DNA of 64,000 nucleotides from Antilocapra americana (Eukaryota; Chordata; Mammalia; Artiodactyla; Antilocapridae): assembly GCA_007570785.1 (NCBI GenBank), contig ML660201.1, positions 44,602,473-44,666,472 on the forward strand. Reading direction: 5' to 3'. The position numbers and the translations under genes are program-made. Under the pieces are notes generated by a model. That model saw only the letters and a program-made list of their open reading frames with translations. It ran no database searches and had not been told where the DNA came from. Numbering within the stretch: position 1 is the first letter of the stretch; every line of letters starts with the position of its first letter. Positions 54,432 to 64,000 of this stretch are shown here, piece after piece.

Positions 54432-57400
54432 ATGAAGCTGACCGACAGCGTGCTGCGAAGCTTCCGTGTCGCCAAGGTATTCCGCGAAAACTCTGACAAG
54501 ATCAACTGCTTCGACTTCAGCCCCAACGGCGAGACGGTCATCTCGAGCAGCGACGACGACTCCATCGTGCTCTATGACTGCCAGGAGGGCAAGTGAGTGC
54601 GGCAGTGGCCTTGGGCCCGGGTCTGCGTCCCTCCCGCCCTCCGCGTCGTGGCCCTGAGCTCGCCCCGCGGCCCGCTCTCTGCCCGCGTCCGGCCCCGCGG
54701 CCTGTTTTGCACACGCTCCTGCCAGGGCCGCGTCCCCTCCGAAGCCGTCCGGGCGACCGTATTTTTCTTAATAACCATGGCGATAACGATAATCATGTTT
54801 TCTGTTTTGTCTGTCTTCGGTCACCTTTCAGAGCGCTTTTGCATCTCTGGCCAAATCCCACCTTGACCTTGACCTTTAAACGCCGGGTCCGCCCACCGCG
54901 GCCCCAGCTGGTAGCTTTTCCGCTGGTCGGGCTTCGTCCTCGGGGCCGTCTGCTGTGGCCCCCTTGCAGAACCGCGGAGGCTGCTCTCTTTCAGCAGAGG
55001 CAACTCGCTCTGCCCTCTGCTCGGTGACCTCGATTCAGTCCTGGCCCATCGCCGGTCCCCTGTCCCTCAGCTTCCCGCCGTGTTTCTGCCGGAAGGCCGC
55101 GTGGGTTGCAGTTGTTACCTGTCAGGATTTATTTGTTGTGCCTCTTTGGGCCCCCTGTCTTTTCCTTTCTGTTGCAGATCATTCTCTTACTCCCTCAGTC
55201 CAGGTTCCTACGTTTATAGTTAACTTTTTAACAGCATCTGAAACTTTCCCTTTTTCCCAGACACGAACGAACCTGGCCGTCCCATCCCGACCTGAATGTG
55301 AACCTCCTAATAGAACAAAGAAAATATCGTGCAACAATTTCGTGTTTCTTCTTATACTTGTTTTTTAAATTACACCTTACAGCCCATTAAGACTTACCAC
55401 AATTCTAAGTCTGATCGTGACATTTCTAGGTTGTCCCAAGTCCTCCGGAGACCCAACACATCTGTATGTCTGCAGAATCTTAAAAGCACAGCATTTTCCC
55501 AGTTCCTCCCTTTTTTCCCTTTTTCCTCAGCTCTGCCCCAGATTTGTTTTCTCCATGTCCCTGCTAAATTGTGAGCTCCTTTTTGAATCCTTGAGTTTTT
55601 CTTTACCTTCTTCAGCCGTTCCTTTTGTCTGTTTTGTTTAAACTTATGTTTTCTATAAACTTGCTTTCAGAACTTGTCGCTTCATTTGTGAATTTGGTTA
55701 TCTGAGGTAATGGTCTAAACTCTGTTGTTCTCCCCAGTTTTTTCCTATTTGGGCTGTGAAAAAGTATTATGTAACTGGCTTTGGATCTGCCTGCAGTATG
55801 TGGAAGAGTGGCCTATAGTGGTGGTCCTGGGGGAAGAGAATTGTTAGCTGGACCAATGCTGAGTGGTGATGTGAGTCACTGTTATTCATTTCTGTCCAAG
55901 TCTGGCCACTTGCATTAACGTGGAATAGAGTCACGTATAAAGCTGGAGTGGAGATAGAGGTTGTGGGGTCCTGGAGCTAGAAGAAATTTGAAGCTGACTT
56001 GCTTGAAATACTTAGTGCTTGTGCACAGATTAGAACCTCTCCCTGGAACTTGAGGATGGAGGGGTGTATCTTCACTCAAAGAAAATGAAAATTGTGAAAG
56101 CATTTCTTTGAAGTTTGTCTCCAAATATGGCATAATTTCCACCCCTTGGTAGAAATGATATTGACTGGAAGTCCTTCTAGTTATAAGTAAAATGCTAATT
56201 TTATAACAATTCATTCATTCATGTCGCATTTTTACATAATTACAAACTTGCAGAAAAGTTATGGCATTGTTTCCAAGAACTCCCAGGATCCAAGTTAGTT
56301 TTGCTGTTTTCTTTATAGTCTCTATGTAAATGTTTATATTTATATACATATACATATGTGTATATACAGATATATATATATGTGCATTTTTTTCCCTGAA
56401 CCATTAGATAGTAACATAGAGGTATCAAGCCCCTTTATCCTAAACACTTCAACATGGATTTCCTAAGCACAAGGAGGTTTTCTTATGTAACCAGAGTACA
56501 GTTATCCAAATTAGAGAATGTAATATTGACACAGTAATATATAGCACATTCTTTAAAATATTCTCATGTTGTGATCTTGTTTCATGGTGATCTGTGATAA
56601 GAGAGTGATCTGATAGACTGGGTTCTAGTTTGGCTTTGTGACTGGGTATGTGACATTGGTCAGATCTCTTCTCTAGCCTCAAGGAGTCCACTATCCTAAG
56701 TGGTAACGTGAAGAAAAAAATTTGCCACTAGTGTAGGTCAAACCAACATTGGAAGAAAAGTAACATTTCCTTGGAAAGCACAGTGTCTGTATTAGATGGT
56801 ACTAATGTTGGGGGTTTGAAAATAGCTAAAACAAAATTCTTTGTGCTTAATATTTTCTGTGTTTACTGTTCATTGAAACTTTCTTTGTAATGGGAGTTCA
56901 TCTATTGAGTGATTTTGGAGAGCGGGGAGGTGCACCACAAGACATGTAGGATCTTAGTTCCCCTACCAGGGTTCAAACCCTCAAACCCTGCATTGGAAAT
57001 GCATCGTCTTACCCTCTGCTGCCAGGGAAGTCCCAAATGATTTTTCTTTGTTTAGTATGAAAGCATACAAAGGATATCACCTGTGGTAGATGATGTGCAT
57101 TATTCAGAGAGAAGGATTTAATATTGTTTATTCTTACCTAATCACCAGAATCATAGTTTGTGCAAAGAATCTTACCATAGTATTTGTGAAAAAATTTGCA
57201 TAGTCCTCTGAAATGGATGCATTAGAATCTAGCTTTCAAACTAGAAAATAATATGAAGTAAAAAAGATTATGTTAAGCGCAAAACCTTAGATTAGTATTA
57301 TTGATATATTTGTGACAAATAGACCATTTGTAATTGAAACTGAATATTTTCCTTAGACCATACCCTTTAACATTGGTTCTTCGGGTCTGTCTTCATTATT

Positions 57401-60400
57401 GTAGGCTCAATACTGAGGTAAGTAAGCTTCTCTTTCTATGGGGTAGATGCAGAGTCAACCGTCTTGAGAGTAAGCACATGTTCACATGCACGCTCACTCC
57501 CTCACTCTCTCTCATTCACTGGTTAACACACAATAACTACATGGCAGAACCCAGGATGGTGGACTCGACAAGGTAGCATTCAAACTGATCTTTTTTATTA
57601 ATTCATCTTTTGGAAAACGGTGAGAATGGGAAAATTCAGTGCATTTGGAGTGGGAAGTCTTGTTTGTAAATAGGTGTAATGTAGGGAAACCCTTGACGTC
57701 AGAAAAATTGAAAGTGCAAATTGACTTCTTAAAGCACCCTGAGTCATCTGATTGTTTAGCATCTAGGTTTCAAGAGGTTTTTACATTGAGAAGGTGAACT
57801 TCTTTTGCATAAATTCTTGGTAAACAGTAGTATAGGATTTATGAAATCCTCCTGTACATGAATGTAGAATATTATGAAGTTTTTGATGAAATATTTTGAT
57901 GAGATCAGTTTCAGCTTGATCTTTAAGATTCTGTAGAAGATAATGTTTAAGGAACTTCAACAAATAGACTGATAACCTCAAGCTTAGAAATATGTGATTT
58001 TACATTAAGTAAAGAGAAGAGAACTAATGACTAGTTTTGATACAGAGAGTTAGGTTTGTCTTGTAAAAGGCTCAATATGTGCTTTGGAACTATAAGATAG
58101 AGAGGATGGAAATATTAGGTTATATTAGGAAAGGCAGTTTTGCACTTGGTTTCAGTTTTGATAAATCATTTCTTGAAGAGAGAGTGTCTTTCCAAGTGAA
58201 TGGCTTAAGTTCTGACCTCACTGGTGTGACATATTCCCATTTTCCTCTTTCTTGTAAGTTATGGATTATTTTGTGTGTCTTTCTTCTCAAATAGATGTAC
58301 TTCTTCTCAAAGCTTACTTGTGAACACTGTAGTAAAGGCCGGTTTGAGCCCTCAGATTTACTTCTACTTCCTAACTTTGACATTTAGTTCAAGCTGTTGC
58401 ACTTGATTGACTCTGTTTATTTCCTCCCTTTTTGGAAGAAATTCTGTTTCTTTTCAGTGTTAGGACTTGCCAAGAATCTTCACCCTTCCCACATCATTCA
58501 AGTGCTTCTCCTCACATGAAGATTCTAGATTTTGGTGTTGGAAGATTTTGATGGTTTTCTTTCTCTGTCCATTTCCTTGGCAGACCAAAGAGAACCCTGT
58601 ACAGTAAGAAATACGGCGTGGATCTCATCAGATACACTCATGCAGCAAATACAGTTGTTTACAGCTCTAACAAAATAGACGGTAAGCAGGCTTCTTTTTA
58701 GCAAGTTAATGGTCATGATTACCTTTGTTGGGTAAGGTTTATGGAACCTTTGTGACCACTTATGTTTGATTTAGTTATTTTAAATTTTCCTGTGATGTTT
58801 GTTCTGCTAACATCATTATGACTGAAGAGATGCTAGAAGCAAGCCATTAGTACTTTTGAAGGACTTAAAACTGAGTAAGAAAGTTTTCTAGTTTAGGGTG
58901 GGGATTGGAAATAGGAAGCTACAAATTGTATTTACTGTTTGTGCTTCTTGAAACTTGAAAGAATACTTTTAGAAGAAATAAAAGGAAAGAACACTTGACA
59001 CACAGCAAGTGTTAAACAGTGCTGCCTTCCCGTTGAAAATAATATAGATTTGAGAAAAGTTTTCACAGATTCTTTGAAGTATGGTAGCTTAGTAGACCTT
59101 AGAATTTTTGTATTGTCCAAACTATTGATGGTCTGTGTCACAAAAGACAATATACCGACCTAGTTTTCTTTGATTCCAGGGACATTTTTGATCTGAATTT
59201 TATCCCCCTTTCCGTTTATTTATTTATTTAAATTTTTTGGCCATACCATGTGTAGGACATGTGGGGTCTTAGTTCCTCCATCAGAAATCAAACCTGTGTA
59301 CCCTGCATTGGCAGCGCAGAGTCTTAACCACTGGACTCCCTTTCTTCTTTAAATAAAGTTAATGCTTTTGAAGAATAATAGTTATTTTTTAGAATTTAAA
59401 CTTGTGAATTCTTTCTCTAATAAAGGATCTTTGTTTTTACCTGCTTTTCCTCCGTGATAGGTCATTCTCAGTTGACAGGCTATCTTGGAATTGAGCTGTA
59501 ACACTTTCATGTTAGGACTGGGTGTTGTTTGTTTTTTTTTTAATCTCACTGTTTCATTTTTAGCAGTAAGAGTTTTCTAATGTCATTAAACAAGGGTTGC
59601 TTAAACTGCTGTTTTGGTTATGCCTATCAGAGCAGATGGGTAGAAGGGTTTTTTTCTTTTTTTTTAATGAGACTTCTGTGCTTGATTTTTAGTAAGTATC
59701 TTGTTTGTACTTTTCATGCCTTAATTTCAGAAGTGGTTTTCTAAGTAAGCAGTGCAATTGATACTTTTGGATAAGAATATAAAACAGGATTTTGAGGAAA
59801 TATATCTCTGTGATCATCTGAATGAATGGTATTTCTCCTGTTGGGGTGTTTTTCTGGGTGATTAAATGAGAATTCTCCAAATATGGTACAAGATGAGGCA
59901 AATGTGTAGCACTGGCAGCTTTGCTGCCAGGCCTCTGCTGTGAGGACGTTGCCTTTCCTGTTTCGAGTGCATCCAGAGGAGTTGCTCCAACGCTTCGTAT
60001 CCTTTTGCCTGATTCCAGGCTGAGGTAGTAGTTTGTACAGTTTGAGGGTCTATGATACCACCCGGTACAGGAGATAACTGTACAGGCCACTGCCTTGCCG
60101 GGAACAGCGCGCCAGCTGCAGAGTGGGGCAGAGAGGATGGCGACACCCTGCCCGCCTCAGGGAAACCAGGTAATTGGGGGGGTCTCTTCTGCCCAGGGCT
60201 GGTGAGTTGGTCCTCACAGTAGGAGAGTCAGGAATACTTTACAGTTGTCATTTGAGAACTTTGAAGATGTTTTTAAGGAAACTGTTTAGTTTGGAACACA
60301 CACTGAGTGCCTTTTTCCCTCTTAAATTCCCTGTTATTAGTACCCCTGTGAACCAGTGGAAAGAATTTGTGCTTTCAGCCTCTTTGTTCCTGTATACTGT

Positions 60401-61429
60401 GTACCTCCAGAATGTTCTTTCTGTGCTTTCCTTTTCTGTATTTTGGCACTATTGCCTATTACGTTTTTCAACAATTGTTTCTTATTCCTAGTCTTGTCAG
60501 AAGCATGGTACTTCCCAGTTCTATTCTTTATGGAACTTCATTCCCTTCTCAGCACCATCGTATTTTGTTTTACTTTTCTAAAGGAATGATTTGGTTTTTA
60601 AGAGTATTTTTCTTATTTTCTCCAAGCACAGATCTCTGTGATGATTCCTTTCTTTGATACTGTAAAAATCTCACTGCTGTGACCTGTGACTTGGTATATA
60701 GTTCATGACTTTGATTTTTAAATACCTTGCAGTCTTTTTAATCTAAATTTTCTCATTTCTTCTTTTGGCCACTTTCTAACTCACTTCTCTGTGTAAGGGA
60801 CCATTATAGTTGGTTAATTAGAAAAGGAGTAGAACTTTACTTCTCTTTCCATTTTATTTAATTTTAATGTAAATTGTGTATTCAGTTTACATTCAGGTGA
60901 GGTGAAGGTTGGGTTGACATGCTGTTGGAGAATGCTAGAGAAAAACATGCCAGAGTCCAGCCTGATTGGCAGCTCAGTATGGCTGTTTAGTTCTTTGAGC
61001 CTGTTTTGTCAGTAGCCATATGTTTTTCTTTAAGGTTTGCATTCTGTGGGTACTGAAACTGTTGTGAATTTTTTGGGGGGTGGTGGAGCATATTTGCGGA
61101 GTAAGTTTCATTGTAACTATGCAGAAGCCAAAGATTGGTAACAACAATAATTTTTAAGCATAGCTCTGTATGCTTTCAGCTTGAGAACTCTGCTTTTGAG
61201 TTATGTGAAATCTCTAGTGCTTGGAAAGGAGTTATTCACTATTGTTTATTCAGACTTCGCTTGAATTATGGAGAACAATGAATTCTTTTACCTTGTCTGC
61301 TCAAGATGAAAATGCAAAATAAATTAATATTTAAAAATAATAGGATATTTGTCTTCTTTCAGATACTATTCGTTACCTGTCATTGCATGACAACAAATAT
61401 ATCAGGTACTTTCCTGGACATAGCAAAAG
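54432..61429 (+). CDS. WDR82: WD repeat-containing protein 82, coding exons 1-3 (partial, continues past window)
   Basis: WDR82 is a nuclear WD40 protein that ties SETD1A/B histone H3K4 methyltransferases to RNA polymerase II phosphorylated on Ser5, and is a subunit of the PP1-PNUTS-TOX4 phosphatase complex. Coding exons are 54432-54592, 58584-58681 and 61363-61429. Introns are GT-AG, and the split codons are Lys54, Asp87 and Arg109. Together they encode residues 1-109 of a protein that is 313 residues long in other mammals. The protein opens [17 protein letters not shown], and the first WD blade includes the stretch [20 protein letters not shown]. The start has a strong context (GCCGCCGCC before ATG). 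No fourth exon is visible before 64000, so intron 3 is longer than 2.5 kb. No defect is seen. Confidence 0.97.
56335..56385. repeat. TA/CA-rich simple repeat in WDR82 intron 1
   Basis: Alternating TATATACATATACATATG-type sequence, an imperfect microsatellite. Confidence 0.7.
56925..57037 (-). mobile_element. tRNA-derived SINE fragment in WDR82 intron 1
   Basis: The plus strand shows ATGTAGGATCTTAGTTCCCC and CTGCTGCCAGGGAAGTCCC. Confidence 0.75.
59213..59341 (-). mobile_element. tRNA-derived SINE in WDR82 intron 2
   Basis: The plus strand has a TTTATTTATTTATTTAAA tail, GGACATGTGGGGTCTTAGTTC and AGTCTTAACCACTGGACTCCC. It lies about 680 bp upstream of the let-7g hairpin. Confidence 0.82.
60017..60100 (+). 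ncRNA. MIRLET7G: microRNA precursor let-7g, in WDR82 intron 2
   Basis: The 5p arm at 60021-60042 begins TGAGGTAGTAGTTTGTACAG, the let-7 seed and body with the let-7g-specific bases. The 3p arm at 60078-60098 begins CTGTACAGGCC and pairs with it. The hairpin is on the sense strand of WDR82, between coding exons 2 and 3, so it can be processed from the WDR82 pre-mRNA. The location matches the human gene. Confidence 0.98.
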
Positions 61430-64000
61430 GTAAGACACAGGTGTTAAGAAAGTAGATAGGTTATCCAGAGAATAAACGAGTAGAGAGATTTTATAAGTGA
61501 AATGAAGCTAGTTTCTCACTGCTGCTTGGCATATCTCTTAAATCTTCTCTTGTTAACCCCTCCTAAACAGTCAGCTGTAGATTAATCAAAGTTGTTGAGG
61601 CAGGGGTAGGACATCATGGATAAAGTGAAACCTCAGTTAAAACATTAATAGGGAAAATGTGGACTAAGGATATTCAGGGGAACCTATATAGTAAAAATTG
61701 CATTTGGTATTTAGAGATATCAAATATCAGACATCCCTTAATGAAAGGACAATTTACATGTCTGAAGCTTCCTGTATAGGTGGTCCCCATTTCAGCATGC
61801 CCCTGCTCTACATAAACATGTTCCATATGAAGATCTTCATGAGAATGCAAAATTAATAAATAAAATTGTCCTTTACTTTTTGGAAGCTAAGAAACTTGTT
61901 TCCTTATTCAGTTTTATAATGCAGGTTGTTTCTCTTCTGTCTCTTATCCCAGTTCTCCTGGTATTTTTCCTCCAGTTTTTCAAGTTTGGGTTGAATGTTA
62001 TACACAATTTCCCTTGGATGCTATTTTAATCACTGGTACTTTTCTTTGCAAATGTACAGTAACCCAACATGGAGTGGTTCAGAGCCCTGACAAGAGGTGG
62101 GTGGAGAACACCCTGTTTTCAGCAGCACTTCTGATTTTCTTTGTTGCTGAACATGAGGTGGCAGTTGTTGCTTACTGTGTAGTTCAGACAAAGAATGGCT
62201 TGTGACTAGTAGATGTTTTTGTTTGTAGTTGAATTAATGTTCACAAACATACTGTCTGTAATTGAGAGTTGATGGCAGTTGTTTGAAACTGTCCAATCTT
62301 CCCACTTGCCCAATTTTTTGACCTCCTGATTCTTAATAGATAACTTTGTGCCTCCTTTCGTGAGAAAGTCAAGGCCATCCAAAATTAGTTCTTTTTAACT
62401 TCTATCTTTTCCACCTAAATTCCTCTCTTCCTTAGAAACCTTTCCTTGAGAAAGAAATAGGTTTTTTTCTTCCTTGAGAAAACCAACCCTTCTCTACTTT
62501 CTTCCATCTCCTTTGCTACCTACAGACTTCCTTACCTGAATTTTTTGGTTGAGAATATCACCCACTTCTTTTCACTGTCAGACATAGAAGAATAATCTTC
62601 ATAATCCCATCTCTGCCTCCTCACATTCTTTCACTGTTTAATTCTCTCATCCAAGCCAAGCTGTTTACCCCCCTTTTCCCTGCTGCCTCCAGGTAAAATA
62701 CACTGCTGGAGGCTTGTTTTGGTACTCAGCCTGTCAGTTAAACTTTTTTCCCCCCCTTTGGCTTTCCATCTTGGTTCTGTTCTTGATATTCTTGTCCTCT
62801 CTTTCTCCTTTAACTCTGAAGTAAGCAAGGTTCTACCCTAGCTTTTTTCTCTTCTTAGTATTTTCTCAGATACCTCCATCACTGATTTCATTCACCTCAG
62901 ATGGCTTCCCAAGTCAGTATTTTCAGCCTATGATTTTCAGACTGGACTTCACACCTGCAGGTTTTATACACATCTCTGCAGATGTCTCTGATAGATCTGA
63001 TACTCCATCCTTCATTAAATTCCTTGGGCCAGTTCCTCTGTCTGCCTAATGTTTTTTCCATCTGTCTCTTCTAGTTCTCCCAACTCAAAGCTTCTTTTGT
63101 CTGTTTGTTCACTGCTTTTTCCCTACCTTCACATTCAGTGAACTGTTTAATCCTGTTGATACTACCTGTTTAATCTCATGTGTCACTTTCCTCCATACTT
63201 ACTCCTTTGCTTCTGTCCTTGCTCAGGTAAATTACTGTCAAATCCTAATCTCCCCACCACTCACTATCCTACTTCTGCACTCTGTTTCTTTTACAGTTCT
63301 GACCACTTTACAGCCTCCCTCAAAAAACCTTGGAGTCAGGTTCTTTTCTCTCTGTCTGACCCATTTTCCCAGTGTTATCTCCTGCCACTCCAGTTGAGGT
63401 GAACTCTTGCGCTGCTTGAACTGCCTCATGCCTTCTCCTATCTGGCATCTTCCAGAAAGACCACTCCCATTGAAACCCTGTTCAACACAGGTGCAGGTGC
63501 TTCTGGAAAGTCTTCTCTGACCCTCTTTTGGAATTGTCTGGGCTAGACAGTTAAGCTTCCTTAGAGTGGAAGTCTTGTTCTTCCTTGCATTCCCTGTGCC
63601 TCTTAGCAGAGCCATGTGCCGAGGTAGACTTCCTCTGAGCTTGTGACCTGAATATTGGGACATAAAATTACATGTCCATATGCATTCTCCTCACTCTGTT
63701 TTATTACCGCCTCAGCATTCCCAGGAAGTTTTGGCTTATAGTATCTTTTAAATTTTTAAGTTGATGATCTAGTGCAAATGTTAATTTAGTTATGCTGGAA
63801 GATTTTGGCGGGAGGAGTACATTTTCTCATTTTCTGTTTGTGGCACACATTTAAATTCTTTCTCATGGAACCAAAACCTCTTGAACCCCTTTCAGTGTCA
63901 TCTAAAATTTGAACTTCCTCTATTTCTACAGTTACATTCACAAATGAGTTGTGTGACTTCATCACCTTATTTTTTAACTTCAGATTTTTCTTTGTCAAAA
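61430..64000 (+). other. WDR82 intron 3 (start)
   Basis: The donor is AAAAG|GTAAGA. The stretch is AT- and pyrimidine-rich. Between about 62340 and 63620 it is C/T-rich and resembles old decayed LINE sequence, but I could not identify a family. No exon is seen. Confidence 0.6.

Larger units (their letters stand above)
54593..58583 (+). other. WDR82 intron 1
   Basis: The donor is AA|GTGAGT and the acceptor is TTGGCAG. The first part is CpG-rich. The rest is AT-rich unique sequence with one TA/CA-rich simple repeat near 56335-56385 and one minus-strand tRNA-derived SINE at about 56925-57037. I see no other gene in it. Confidence 0.85.

Overview
The window is nuclear DNA from a pecoran (horned or antlered) ruminant, most likely a bovid. 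It is dense with repeats restricted to that lineage: BovB (RTE-clade) LINEs, Bov-tA and Bov-A2 SINEs, and the older cetartiodactyl tRNA-derived SINEs. The genes match the mammalian WDR82-GLYCTK neighbourhood (human 3p21), laid out head to head. Which ruminant it is cannot be told from the sequence alone.

Layout. (1) 1-16.9 kb has no gene I can support. It is mostly GC-rich, with scattered MIR, L2, L1 and SINE copies. It also holds two AT-rich blocks full of TAATTA/TAATTG cores (6.67-6.75 and 8.86-9.00 kb), a CpG- and pyrimidine-rich stretch at 11.3-12.2 kb, and a possible plus-strand exon near 12.2 kb. (2) 16.92-17.01 kb is the miR-135a-1 hairpin on the plus strand. (3) 17.7-20.8 kb is GLYCTK (D-glycerate 2-kinase) on the minus strand. 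Its four coding exons give a complete 523-codon reading frame, and a CpG/ETS/CRE promoter-like block lies at 22.7-23.05 kb. (4) 23-53 kb is a repeat-filled expansion between the two divergent genes. It holds at least six copies of one LTR family, nested BovB and solo-LTR insertions, and an 8.6-kb class I endogenous retrovirus on the minus strand (36,379-44,995). (5) 53.8-64 kb holds the CpG-island promoter and first three coding exons of WDR82 on the plus strand. The let-7g hairpin is in its second intron. The window ends inside intron 3.

How the parts relate. GLYCTK acts in serine, fructose and glycerate breakdown. WDR82 is a chromatin and transcription factor of the SETD1 and PP1-PNUTS complexes. 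The two microRNAs lie on the strand of WDR82: let-7g within its transcript, and miR-135a-1 antisense and just beyond the GLYCTK 3' end. The retrovirus keeps recognisable gag, pro, pol and env, but all are broken. It inserted into a Bov-tA SINE, and a second SINE later inserted into its env, so the order of events can be read directly. I found no wholly new system. The points most worth a second look are the retrovirus structure, the nested insertions, the homeodomain-type AT blocks and the possible host transcript of miR-135a-1.
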